64,000 bases of DNA from the NCBI GenBank assembly GCA_003144015.1, contig QFWS01000004.1, forward strand, positions 1 to 64,000, read 5' to 3'. A program made the translations under genes and the position numbers. Each line of letters opens with the position of its first letter. Within the stretch, counting starts at the first letter, position 1. Source of the DNA: Flavobacteriaceae bacterium LYZ1037 (GTDB lineage: Bacteria; Bacteroidota; Bacteroidia; Flavobacteriales; Flavobacteriaceae). Of this stretch, positions 6,928-16,508 are shown in pieces. A model generated the notes under the pieces. It made no database searches and was not told the origin of the DNA. It saw nothing but the letters and a program-made list of their open reading frames with translations.

Positions 6928-7233
6928 TTTTCTAAAATTTTTGAGTTGTAGTAAACCACATAGAGAATAAATTACCTACAGAAAATAAATCTCAACTATC
7001 ACCTTGAATTTATTATCCTGCCTGTAAATTTTCCTTTCTAAATAAGTGGTAGGGGGAAGTTTCCTCCTGTAAATTAGTGGGGGTGTTGACATAAGGTAGG
7101 GGACAAACTCACAAAGCATCCAGAAAATAATATTTCAAAAATTTTTTTTACAATTTAATATCAGTAGATTTATAGTCTCTCCTCCTGAAAATTAATATAG
7201 ATAGCTAATATTTTCATTTTAGTAGTAATTTCT
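6928..7233. other. 306-bp divergent intergenic region with G-runs and short repeats
   Basis: Separates the leftward backbone genes from the rightward defence cargo. Between about 7021 and 7110 the plus strand has four G-rich runs (GGTAGGGGGAAG, GTGGGGGTG, GGTAGGGGAC) and two copies of CCTGTAAATT (plus a diverged CCTGAAAATT near 7191). It must contain promoters for both directions, but I cannot place a TAnnTTTG box confidently. A transfer origin or recombination scar is possible; there is no direct support. Confidence 0.35.
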
Positions 7234-8694
7234 ATGCAAATAACTAAAACAAACTTCATTCAGTATCTGCATTGTCCAGAGTCTTTGTGGTTGCTAAAAA
7301 ACAAGGAAGAGGATTATCCTAAAGGTGAATTTTCATTATTTTTAGAGAAACTCATTAAAGAAGGTTATGAAGTAGAAGAATATGCTAAATTATTATTTCC
7401 TAATGGCATTAACCTTCCTGAAAATGCTACGCCACAATATACCCAGCAACAGTTAGCATCAGATAATAATGTGTTTTTCCAACCCTCATTTTCAACCCAG
7501 AAAGGAGTGTTTGCAAGAATTGATGTTTTAGAAAAATTGGCTAATGACACATATCTTATTTATGAGATTAAATCTGCTTCAAGTATCAAAAAAGGTAAAT
7601 TAGAAGATGCCTGTTTTCAAAAATACGTATTGCAAGAGCGTGGCTATACAGTATCTAAAATTTTCATTATCCACCTTAATAAAGACTATGTTAAACAAGG
7701 AGAAATAATCCCAAATGAATTATTAGAAATTGCAGATGTAACTGAACAAATAGATAACTTATATTCTTCCGTTGTAAATGACATTAATGCAGCTTCAAAC
7801 TTCATAAATAAAGAATCTATTAACGAAGATGAATGCTCTTGTAGACATAAAACAAGGAGCAACCATTGTGATAGTTTTAAATACTTTAATAAAGATGTTC
7901 CAGATTTCAGTATCTATGAAATCGCCAGAATTTCAGCTAAAAAAATAGAAATGCTAGTTGACAACAACCAGTTAGGCATTTTAGATATTCCATTAGATTT
8001 TGAGTTAAGTACAATTCAACAAACACAAGTAGAATCTGTTAGACAAGAGTTGGTTTTAATTAATAAACCTGCAATAGACAAAAGCTTATCTAAACTCAAA
8101 TTTCCCCTACATTTTGTAGATTATGAAACCTTTCCAACAGCAATTCCTAAATTAGACTATATGGGACCACACAATCATTTAGTGTTTCAGGTATCTATAC
8201 ATACAATGCAAGAGAATGGTGATTTAACTCATTTTGATTGGCTTGGCACAACACTAGAGCAACCAATAGAAATGCTAAAACAAATGCAAGATTTCACTGG
8301 TTTGACAGGTACATTTATTTCTTGGAATGCACCATTTGAGATAAGCAGAAATAAAGATATGTTGGTTTGGATTCCACAATTTACAGATTATCTAAATTAT
8401 ATGAATACACATATGTTTGATTTAATGAACATTTTTAAATCAGATTATGTTGATTACAGGTTTCATGGCTCTACCTCTATTAAAAAGGTATTACCTGTTT
8501 TATGCCCACAATTTTCATATTCAGATTTAGAAGTGCAAGATGGCACAATGGCTTTAGATACTTGGGGGAGAATGGTAACTGACTCTAATTTTAAAGAAGA
8601 CAAAAATACTGTGCGCCAAAACCTACTAGATTATTGTAAATTGGATACCTTAGCAATGGTAAAAATCTACGAGAGATTAACAAACCTAGATTAG
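7234..8694 (+). CDS. DUF2779 protein: Cas4-like nuclease fused to a DEDD-type exonuclease domain
   Basis: 486 aa. The N-terminal half looks like a PD-(D/E)xK nuclease of the Cas4/RecB type: GVFARIDVL provides an acidic residue and YEIKSAS (about residue 109) the E-x-K. Cysteines at residue ~14 (LHCPES) and in CSCRHKTRSNHC (about 199-212) could hold an Fe-S cluster. The C-terminal half (DUF2779) begins with VDYETF (~295) and continues with SWNAPFE and DYCKLDTLAM, the D-x-E ... D pattern of RNase H-like DEDD exonucleases. It is the first gene of the cargo, 45 bases before hsdM and co-oriented. Defence-related processing of foreign DNA is inferred; the biochemical role is unproven. Confidence 0.75.
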   Translation: MQITKTNFIQYLHCPESLWLLKNKEEDYPKGEFSLFLEKLIKEGYEVEEYAKLLFPNGINLPENATPQYTQQQLASDNNVFFQPSFSTQKGVFARIDVLEKLANDTYLIYEIKSASSIKKGKLEDACFQKYVLQERGYTVSKIFIIHLNKDYVKQGEIIPNELLEIADVTEQIDNLYSSVVNDINAASNFINKESINEDECSCRHKTRSNHCDSFKYFNKDVPDFSIYEIARISAKKIEMLVDNNQLGILDIPLDFELSTIQQTQVESVRQELVLINKPAIDKSLSKLKFPLHFVDYETFPTAIPKLDYMGPHNHLVFQVSIHTMQENGDLTHFDWLGTTLEQPIEMLKQMQDFTGLTGTFISWNAPFEISRNKDMLVWIPQFTDYLNYMNTHMFDLMNIFKSDYVDYRFHGSTSIKKVLPVLCPQFSYSDLEVQDGTMALDTWGRMVTDSNFKEDKNTVRQNLLDYCKLDTLAMVKIYERLTNLD

Positions 8695-8739
8695 AAATAC
8701 TGAAGGTATAACTACAAAAGTTTCAAATAAGAATTAAAC

Positions 8740-11505
8740 ATGAACAAACAACAACTAGCAGCTAAAATTTGGGAATCAGCGAATCAAATGCGTTCTAAAA
8801 TTGAAGCAAATGAATACAAAGATTACATATTAGGATTCATTTTTTACAAGTACTTATCAGACAAAGAAATACAGTTTTGTAAAAAACAAGACTTTACTGA
8901 TGAGAATATAAAAGCGCTTTCAGAAGAAGGAGATGTTGAAACTGTTAATTACATCAAAAAAAATATAGGTTATTTTATTGCTTATGATAATTTGTTTACC
9001 ACGTGGATTGATTTAGGGAAAGACTTTGATGTAGCTAACGTAAGAGATGCATTGTCGGCTTTCAATCGGTTAATTAGTCCTGCTCACAAAAAACTATTTG
9101 ATGGGATTTTTGATACGCTACAAACAGGTCTAAGCAAATTAGGTGAAAGTGCTCCAAAACAAACCAAAGCCATTAGTGACTTATTACACTTGATTAAAGA
9201 CATTCCAATGGATAGCAAGCAAGGATATGATGTGCTTGGGTTTATCTATGAATATTTAATTGAAAGATTTGCTGCTAATGCAGGTAAAAAAGCAGGAGAA
9301 TTCTATACACCTCACGAGGTTTCAGTGTTGTTGTCTGAAATTGTTTCCAACCATTTAAAAGACAGAAAAGAAATTCAAATTTACGATTCGTGTAGTGGTT
9401 CTGGTTCTTTACTTATTAATATTGGTAATAGTGTAGCAAAACATATTGATGATAGAAACAATATTAAGTACTATGCACAAGAATTAAAAAAGAACACTTA
9501 CAATCTTACCAGAATGAACTTGGTAATGCGTGATATTTTACCAAACAATATTGTAACACGTAATGGTGACACCTTAGAGGATGACTGGCCATACTTTGAT
9601 GAAAGTGATACTGTACAGACTTATAGTACACTTTATGTAGATGCAGTAGTTTCCAATCCACCTTATTCTCAAAAATGGGACCCAGCTAATAAAGATTCAG
9701 ACCCAAGATATTCGCGTTTTGGATTAGCACCAAAATCTAAAGCAGATTTTGCTTTCTTGTTACACGATTTATTCCATATTAAGCCAGATGGCATTATGAC
9801 CATTGTGTTGCCACATGGCGTACTGTTTAGAGGTGGAGAAGAAGGTCAAATCCGTAAACAATTAATTGAATCTAATCATATAGATGCTATTATTGGTTTA
9901 CCGCCAAGTATCTTTTTTGGAACAGGTATATCTACTACCGTTATTGTTCTAAAACAAAAACGTAAAAACACAGACGTATTAATTATAGATGCTTCTAAAG
10001 GATTTATTAAAGAAGGTAAAAACAATAAATTAAGAGCTTCAGATATAAAAAGAATTGCAGATGTAATTCGTGATAGGCAAACAACACCTAAGTTTTCTAA
10101 AGTTGTAGAAAGAGATACTATTAGAAAACATGAGTACAATTTAAATATTCCAAGATATGTAGACTCTTCTGCAAATCCTGAAAGTTGGGATATTTATGCA
10201 TCTATGTTTGGTGGTGTTCCTGTAAAAGAAATAGATGAGCTTCAAAACTATTGGCAAGCCTTTCCTAATTTACGTGAAGCTTTATTTTCTAAAATTTCAG
10301 AGGTTAATGCTGAACTAAAAGTAACTAACGTTAATACTGCTATTACAGAACAAGCTAGCGTTAAAGACTTTAAAGAGAAGTTTGATGCTTCTTTTAAAGA
10401 TTTAAATACATTTCTAAAACAGGAATTGTTAACCAATATGCAAACTGTTAGTGTTCCAAGAGAGAAAGAAGTATTAAGTAATGATATTTTTAAAAGGCTT
10501 AAAAACATTACTTTAATAGATAAATACGAAGCCTACCAATTGCTGGATGATGAATGGGAAGCCATAAAAGTAGATTTAGAAATTATACAAACCGAAGGTT
10601 TTGAGGCTACCAAAATAGTAGATGCTAATATGGTACTCAAAAAGAAGGATGGTAAAGAAGTAGAAAAACAAGAAGGTTGGAAAGGACGCATTATGCCTTT
10701 TAAACTGGTGCAAGAAACCTACTTAAAAGAAGAATTACAAAGTCTACAAAAGAAAGAAAACCGTTTGTTAGAAATTACTGCGGAATATGAGGAAATTATT
10801 GATTCCTTTTCTGAAGAAGAAAAAGACAGTCCTATTTTGAATGATAACAACGATGCTTTTGTAACTAAAGAAGTTGGTTTAGCTCTTAAAGATATTTTTA
10901 CTGATGTAGAATCAGAAGAAATTAACATCTTAAAAAACTATATAGAATTATTAGACAATAAAGCTAAAAAGCTTGAAAAAGTAGATTTTATAAACGCTAA
11001 CAAACAAGTGCAATGGTCTAAAATAGTAGCTAATAAAGATGGCACTTATGGTAAAGGGAACATTAATAAGTATCTATTTACTTTACAATCCACTTTTACA
11101 TTTCCAGAAGATTCTTTTGAAAGTAAAATAGTAAAAACAGGAAAATTGCTAGCTGAAGAAAAAGAAGCTAAAAAACAAGTTAAAGAAGAACAAGCAAAAT
11201 TACACTTACAAACCAAAGACACCATTGAAAAACTTGCTGATGAGCAAGTCTATGAATTACTAGAACTAAAATGGGTACACCCAATTGTAACCTCATTATA
11301 TAATTTACCAAAAACAATTATAGATGAATTAACAACCAAAGTTGTAGCTCTTTCAGAAAAATACAGTACTACTTACTCTGATGTTGCTAAGGAAATTAAC
11401 AAAGCAGAAAATTCGTTGGCTAAATTAATTGACGACCTTGATGGTAATGAATTTGATATAAAAGGATTAAACGAATTGAAGGTTTTATTAAATAGCAAAG
11501 ACTAA
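8740..11505 (+). CDS. hsdM: Type I restriction-modification methyltransferase subunit HsdM, long form
   Basis: 921 aa. Residues 1-~180 are the HsdM N-terminal helical domain. FYTPHEVSVLL (~187), motif I DSCSGSGSL (~215) and the catalytic NPPY motif VVSNPPYSQ (~305) define an adenine-N6 methyltransferase. HsdM is usually 500-550 aa; this one has ~400 extra C-terminal residues rich in K/E, with coiled-coil stretches (about residues 660-720 and 800-850). It is followed by hsdS after one base and hsdR 27 bases later, a complete type I operon. The methylase forms M2S and R2M2S complexes that methylate or cut depending on site status. Long HsdM variants occur in other Bacteroidota. Confidence 0.95.
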   Translation: MNKQQLAAKIWESANQMRSKIEANEYKDYILGFIFYKYLSDKEIQFCKKQDFTDENIKALSEEGDVETVNYIKKNIGYFIAYDNLFTTWIDLGKDFDVANVRDALSAFNRLISPAHKKLFDGIFDTLQTGLSKLGESAPKQTKAISDLLHLIKDIPMDSKQGYDVLGFIYEYLIERFAANAGKKAGEFYTPHEVSVLLSEIVSNHLKDRKEIQIYDSCSGSGSLLINIGNSVAKHIDDRNNIKYYAQELKKNTYNLTRMNLVMRDILPNNIVTRNGDTLEDDWPYFDESDTVQTYSTLYVDAVVSNPPYSQKWDPANKDSDPRYSRFGLAPKSKADFAFLLHDLFHIKPDGIMTIVLPHGVLFRGGEEGQIRKQLIESNHIDAIIGLPPSIFFGTGISTTVIVLKQKRKNTDVLIIDASKGFIKEGKNNKLRASDIKRIADVIRDRQTTPKFSKVVERDTIRKHEYNLNIPRYVDSSANPESWDIYASMFGGVPVKEIDELQNYWQAFPNLREALFSKISEVNAELKVTNVNTAITEQASVKDFKEKFDASFKDLNTFLKQELLTNMQTVSVPREKEVLSNDIFKRLKNITLIDKYEAYQLLDDEWEAIKVDLEIIQTEGFEATKIVDANMVLKKKDGKEVEKQEGWKGRIMPFKLVQETYLKEELQSLQKKENRLLEITAEYEEIIDSFSEEEKDSPILNDNNDAFVTKEVGLALKDIFTDVESEEINILKNYIELLDNKAKKLEKVDFINANKQVQWSKIVANKDGTYGKGNINKYLFTLQSTFTFPEDSFESKIVKTGKLLAEEKEAKKQVKEEQAKLHLQTKDTIEKLADEQVYELLELKWVHPIVTSLYNLPKTIIDELTTKVVALSEKYSTTYSDVAKEINKAENSLAKLIDDLDGNEFDIKGLNELKVLLNSKD

Positions 11506-11506
11506 T

Positions 11507-12778
11507 ATGGCTCAAAAAAATAAAAATCCAGAAGTTCGTTTTAAAGGTTTTACTGAGGATTGGAAGCCTACAGTTTTAGGTTCATTTGTAGATTTAGAAA
11601 ATGGGTTTGCTTTTAAAAGTAGATTTTTCCAAGATGATAAAAGTAAAGTACTCGTTTTGACACCTGGTAATGTTAATATAGGTGGAGGGTTTCAACATGG
11701 AAAAGGTCAATATTACAATCCTAAAAAAGAACTTACTAACAGATTCGTATTCAAACCTGATGATATTTTTGTTACAATGACAGATTTAACACCAACAGGA
11801 CAAACGCTTGGTCTACCTGCAATAGTCCCAAACGATGAAATGACATATCTACATAATCAGCGATTAGGGAAATTAATTAATTATAAATGTGATAAAACCT
11901 TTCTATTTCATTTACTATGTAATCCTAAATTTCAAAAACAAATAGTTTTAACGTCTTCTGGAACAACTGTCAAACACACGTCTCCAAATAAAATACTAAA
12001 TACAAAAACAAGTTTTCCCAATCCAACAGAACAAAAAAAAATAGGTGCTTTCTTCCAAAACCTAGATAGCTTAATTACACAACACCAAAAAAAACACGAC
12101 AAGCTAGCTATTTTAAAAAAAGCAATGCTCGATAAAATGTTTCCTAAAAATGGTGTTGTTGTACCTGAAATTCGCTTTAAAGGCTTTACTGGAGATTGGG
12201 AAGAGAAAGAGTTAGGTGAAATTGGTTATACTTATACAGGTTTGTCAGGAAAAACTAAAGTTGATTTTGGTCAAGGTAAAGGAAAATATGTAACATATAT
12301 GGGAGTTTTCAATAATCCTATTTCAACAATTAACATGACAGATTTAGTTGAAATTGACAACACCCAAAACGAAGTTAACTATGGAGATATATTTTTTACA
12401 ACATCTTCAGAAACAGCTGACGAAGTAGGGATGTCTTCAGTTTGGCTAAGTGAAGACAGAAATGTTTATTTAAACAGTTTTTGTTTTGGGTATCGTTTAT
12501 ATGAGAAATTAGACTATTATTATTTGTCAAATTTACTACGCTCACCTAGTTTTAGAAAAAAAATATCATTTTTGGCGCAAGGTATTTCTCGTTTTAATAT
12601 TTCAAAGAATAAAGTAAAAGAAATAAGTATTAATATTCCTCGTCCAGCAGAACAACAAAAAATAGGTGAATATTTCAAAAACCTAGACAAGCAAATAGCA
12701 TTACATCAAATCCAATTAGAAAAACTAAACAACATTAAAAAAGCCTGTTTTACCAAAATGTTTGTTGCACAAGACTAA
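11507..12778 (+). CDS. hsdS: Type I restriction-modification specificity subunit HsdS
   Basis: 423 aa with the classical two-half layout. Each half starts with the same phrase (PEVRFKGFTEDW near residue 8, PEIRFKGFTGDW near residue 220), followed by a variable target-recognition domain and a conserved helical region (QKKIGAFFQNLDSLITQHQ and QQKIGEYFKNLDKQIALHQ). It recognises a bipartite DNA site and docks two HsdM subunits. The start is one base after the hsdM stop, suggesting translational coupling. The two 36-bp repeats coding for the repeated phrase could support recombination between specificity halves. The site recognised cannot be read from sequence. Confidence 0.95.
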   Translation: MAQKNKNPEVRFKGFTEDWKPTVLGSFVDLENGFAFKSRFFQDDKSKVLVLTPGNVNIGGGFQHGKGQYYNPKKELTNRFVFKPDDIFVTMTDLTPTGQTLGLPAIVPNDEMTYLHNQRLGKLINYKCDKTFLFHLLCNPKFQKQIVLTSSGTTVKHTSPNKILNTKTSFPNPTEQKKIGAFFQNLDSLITQHQKKHDKLAILKKAMLDKMFPKNGVVVPEIRFKGFTGDWEEKELGEIGYTYTGLSGKTKVDFGQGKGKYVTYMGVFNNPISTINMTDLVEIDNTQNEVNYGDIFFTTSSETADEVGMSSVWLSEDRNVYLNSFCFGYRLYEKLDYYYLSNLLRSPSFRKKISFLAQGISRFNISKNKVKEISINIPRPAEQQKIGEYFKNLDKQIALHQIQLEKLNNIKKACFTKMFVAQD

Positions 12779-12805
12779 TCCATTGGTTATATAAAACTAT
12801 AGAAA

Positions 12806-15800
12806 ATGACATTTACCAAAGAATCTGAATTTGAAGAAGCCTTAATACTTGCCCTTAGTAAAAAAGGTTGGGAAAATGAGGTAATAAAACACCCAACAGA
12901 AGAAGATTTGTTGAACAACTGGGCAAACATTCTTTTCGATAACAATAGAGATATAGACCGGTTAAATGACGCACCATTAACCAATGGTGAAATACAACAA
13001 ATACTAGAGCAAATTAATGCGTTAAGAACACCTCTTAAGCTAAATGGCTTTATAAATGGTAAAACAGTATCTATAAAACGAGATAATCCTGAAGATAATT
13101 TGCATTTTGGTAAAGAAGTTAGTCTTAAAATTTATGATAGACACGAAATTGCAGCAGGACAAAGTAGATATCAAATTGTACAACAACCACAGTTTAAAAG
13201 TAAATCCAAAATACTAAATGATAGACGTGGTGATTTAATGCTTTTAATTAATGGTATGCCACTAATTCATATAGAGTTAAAAAGAAGTGGTGTATCTGTA
13301 AGTCAAGCCTATCACCAAATAGAAAATTATGCTCGCTCAGGAAACTTTTCAGGTATCTTTTCTTTAGTTCAGGTGTTTGTGGCTATGGAGCCTAAAGAAA
13401 CTGTTTATTTTGCCAATCCTGGACCAGATGGAAAATTCAATAAAGATTTTTATTTCCATTGGGCAGACTTTAATAACGAGCCAAAAAATGATTGGAACGA
13501 TATAGCTTCTTCTTTGTTATCTATTCCTATGGCACATCAATTAATTGGTTTCTACACTGTACCAGATACTAATGATGGAATTTTAAAGGTCATGCGTAGC
13601 TATCAGTATTATGCAGCAAATGCCATATCAGATAAAGTTGCCAAAACAGATTGGAAAAGTAAACACGCCTTGGGTGGCTATATTTGGCACACTACAGGTT
13701 CTGGTAAAACAATGACTAGTTTTAAATCTGCTCAATTGATTGCTAATTCACAAGATGCAGATAAAGTTATCTTTTTAATGGATAGAATAGAATTGGGTAC
13801 ACAATCTCTAAAGGAGTATCGAGGTTTTTCAGATGAAAATGAAGACGTACAAGCAACTGAAAATACGGGTGTTTTGGTAACAAAACTAAAAAGCACAGAC
13901 CCTAGCAATACTTTAATTGTTACTTCTATTCAGAAGATGAGTAATATTAAAGATGAAGATGGTGGTTTAAATGCTCGTGACATCGAGATAATGAATGGAA
14001 AAAGAACAGTGTTTATTGTAGATGAAGCACATCGTTCTACTTTTGGAGAGATGCTTATTGATATTAAAAACACGTTTTCTTCAGCTATATTTTTTGGTTT
14101 TACAGGGACACCAATTAAAGATGAAAATCAGATAAATATGAATACCACTTCAACCGTATTTGGAAGTGAGTTACATAGATATACGCTTGGTGATGGTATA
14201 AGTGATAAAAATGTTCTAGGTTTTGACCCGTACAAAATATCAACCTACAGAGATATAGATTTAAGACGAGTAATAGCTCTAGAAAAAGCCAGAGCTGTGG
14301 ACGAAACTGAAGCTCTTTCTGACCCTCAAAAAGCTGAAGTATTTAATAGATACATGAATGATTTAACCATGGCTGGTTATACAGAACCTTCTGGAAATTA
14401 TATTCGTGGCATTGAAGATTTTGTACCTAAATCACAATATGAAATTGATACGCATCAAGAAACAGTAGTTGACGATATTTTAAAAAACTGGCTAAGATTA
14501 AGTAAGCTTAGTAAGTTTCATGCCATTTTTGCCACAAGCAGTATTAATGAAGCTATTGAATATTATAGACTATTAAAAAGATTAAAACCTGAGTTAAAAA
14601 CAACCGCATTATTTGACCCTACAATTGATAACGTAGGTAATGCTGCCTATAAAGAAGATGGTTTAGTTGAACTACTGGAAGATTATAATGACAGATATGA
14701 GCAAGATTATACTTTAGCAACCCACGCAAAATTTAAAAAAGATATTGCGGCAAGACTAGCACACAAAGCACCCTATTTAAGAATTGAAACAACACCAGAA
14801 AAACAAATTGATTTACTAATTGTTGTAGACCAAATGCTAACAGGTTTTGATTCTAAATGGATAAATACACTTTACTTGGATAAAGTTCTTAAATACCAAA
14901 ATATTATTCAAGCATTTTCAAGAACAAATCGTCTATTTGGTCCAGATAAACCTTTTGGAACTATTCGTTATTATAGGTATCCACATACTATGGAACAGCA
15001 TATTAAAGTGGCTATAGAATTATACTCAGGAGATAGACCTTTTGATTTATTTGTTGACCGCTTAGAACAAAATCTGAATACAATAAATTTTGTGTTTCAT
15101 GAAATTTCTCAGGTGTTTAGTTCCGCAGGTGTTCAAAATTTTGAAAGACTACCTGAAGGCATCCCTGAACGTGGAAGGTTTGCTTCACTTTATAAAACTT
15201 TAAATGACTTTTTAGAAGCTGCAAAAATTCAAGGTTTTAAGTGGAGTCAATTAAAATATGAATTTGATAGTGGAGCTATAGTTGAAATGAGTTTTGATGA
15301 AAATACGTATCTAATTCTAGCTTTACGATATAGAGAGCTGTTTAATGGTGATGGTGGTGGAGCTGGAACAAGAGAGGTTCCTTTTGAAATTGAAGGTCAT
15401 TTAACAGAGATTGACACTGATAAAATTGATGCTGACTATATGAATTCTCGCTTTGAGAAATACCTTAAAGAACTAAAAGGTGATATTGATGATGAGCAAC
15501 TACAACATACCCTAGATGAGTTACATAAGTCATTTGCTACATTAACTCAAGAAGAACAAAAATATGCTAACATTTTTATCCATGATGTCCAAAGTGGTAT
15601 CATAAGCATTCAAAAAGGTAAAACCTTTAGAGAATATATTACAGAGTATCTTTTCAATGCTAAAAACGACCAGATTTTTAGAATTTCAGAAATCCTAGGT
15701 TTAGAAGAGGCAAAACTCCGTAACATGATGGATTCAGGTGTAACAGAGAAAAATATAAATGAATATGGTCGTTTTGATGACTTAAAAAGTACCGTTAATA

Positions 15801-15931
15801 AAAGCAAGGCAAAAGCGTATTTTGAGAAATTGGAAGGTATAACAATTCCTGCATTTAGAGTAAATATAAAGGTTCATGACTTGCTACAAGAATTTATTAT
15901 TAGTGGTGGATTTGAAATAATAAAACCTTAA
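12806..15931 (+). CDS. hsdR: Type I restriction endonuclease subunit HsdR
   Basis: 1041 aa, normal for the family. Residues ~90-180 form the PD-(D/E)xK nuclease with RRGDLMLLINGMPLIHIELK, giving the D and E-x-K residues. Helicase motor: HTTGSGKT Walker A (~295), DEAHRS Walker B (~404) and TGTP motif III shortly after, then a second RecA-like domain with QMLTGFDSKW and AFSRTNRL. The C-terminal ~250 residues are helical and should dock onto the methylase. It translocates DNA in an ATP-dependent way and cuts far from the site. The frame is intact and all motifs are present, so the system is probably active. Confidence 0.95.
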   Translation: MTFTKESEFEEALILALSKKGWENEVIKHPTEEDLLNNWANILFDNNRDIDRLNDAPLTNGEIQQILEQINALRTPLKLNGFINGKTVSIKRDNPEDNLHFGKEVSLKIYDRHEIAAGQSRYQIVQQPQFKSKSKILNDRRGDLMLLINGMPLIHIELKRSGVSVSQAYHQIENYARSGNFSGIFSLVQVFVAMEPKETVYFANPGPDGKFNKDFYFHWADFNNEPKNDWNDIASSLLSIPMAHQLIGFYTVPDTNDGILKVMRSYQYYAANAISDKVAKTDWKSKHALGGYIWHTTGSGKTMTSFKSAQLIANSQDADKVIFLMDRIELGTQSLKEYRGFSDENEDVQATENTGVLVTKLKSTDPSNTLIVTSIQKMSNIKDEDGGLNARDIEIMNGKRTVFIVDEAHRSTFGEMLIDIKNTFSSAIFFGFTGTPIKDENQINMNTTSTVFGSELHRYTLGDGISDKNVLGFDPYKISTYRDIDLRRVIALEKARAVDETEALSDPQKAEVFNRYMNDLTMAGYTEPSGNYIRGIEDFVPKSQYEIDTHQETVVDDILKNWLRLSKLSKFHAIFATSSINEAIEYYRLLKRLKPELKTTALFDPTIDNVGNAAYKEDGLVELLEDYNDRYEQDYTLATHAKFKKDIAARLAHKAPYLRIETTPEKQIDLLIVVDQMLTGFDSKWINTLYLDKVLKYQNIIQAFSRTNRLFGPDKPFGTIRYYRYPHTMEQHIKVAIELYSGDRPFDLFVDRLEQNLNTINFVFHEISQVFSSAGVQNFERLPEGIPERGRFASLYKTLNDFLEAAKIQGFKWSQLKYEFDSGAIVEMSFDENTYLILALRYRELFNGDGGGAGTREVPFEIEGHLTEIDTDKIDADYMNSRFEKYLKELKGDIDDEQLQHTLDELHKSFATLTQEEQKYANIFIHDVQSGIISIQKGKTFREYITEYLFNAKNDQIFRISEILGLEEAKLRNMMDSGVTEKNINEYGRFDDLKSTVNKSKAKAYFEKLEGITIPAFRVNIKVHDLLQEFIISGGFEIIKP

Positions 15932-16099
15932 ATAAAAGATGTTTCTAATACTTAAAATATTTTAGGTAAGACCTGAGATGAAAAAGTAAGAGACAACTTT
16001 AAATACCTTATGGTATTTGAAACCAAAAAAGTGGAAAACGTTTATAACGCTAGAAGTTTAATTGAGGTAATTAAAGGGTTATAATTAATACTAAATAAA
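15932..16099. other. Gap after hsdR containing a 24-codon frame
   Basis: An ATG at 16010 opens a 24-aa frame ending at 16084 (begins MVFETKKVEN). It could be a relic or a leader peptide; too short to call. No hairpin terminator follows hsdR, so transcription may continue into the next genes. Confidence 0.3.
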
Positions 16100-16486
16100 A
16101 TGGAAAACAGTTTAGACCAATTCTCTGATGAAGAATTAGATTTAGTAACAGAATGCCTTTTAAACAGTGCTAAAACAAGATTTGATTATGAGGCTTTTAA
16201 AAATGAATTAGAGCCAGTGGAACAGGATTTTATAGACTATAATATCTTACTTGAGATAATAACTGGAAAAGCGTCAGGTGAATCTAACTTATTGATTTCT
16301 GCTAAAATATTATCTAAATTTTTAATGTTAGGTTACATGACAAGTAAAGAGGATATTATTGAAATGATTAATCAAAAAGAAACAGAATTAGGGCTTGAGA
16401 TTATGGCTTCTAGGATTGCAATGGACTCCCTACAAAATGGTGTTCATCCTACTTTAGTAATTAAGCAAATTTCAATTTTATTATAA
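16100..16486 (+). CDS. Small all-helical hypothetical protein between hsdR and the GmrSD-type gene
   Basis: 128 aa, acidic, leucine-rich, predicted entirely helical (begins MENSLDQFSDEELDLVTECL; the centre includes ILSKFLMLGYMTSKEDIIEM). No signal peptide, membrane segment or catalytic motif. Not recognised. It ends 22 bases before the DUF262 gene and is co-oriented, so the two are probably co-transcribed. Possible roles are an antitoxin-like regulator or an accessory subunit of the neighbouring restriction enzyme; this is context only. Confidence 0.55.
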   Translation: MENSLDQFSDEELDLVTECLLNSAKTRFDYEAFKNELEPVEQDFIDYNILLEIITGKASGESNLLISAKILSKFLMLGYMTSKEDIIEMINQKETELGLEIMASRIAMDSLQNGVHPTLVIKQISILL

Positions 16487-16508
16487 ATTTAAAATACTAG
16501 TATAAAAA

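Noticed and set aside
16010-16084. 24-codon frame after hsdR
   Set aside because: Too short, no support; noted in the gap entry only.
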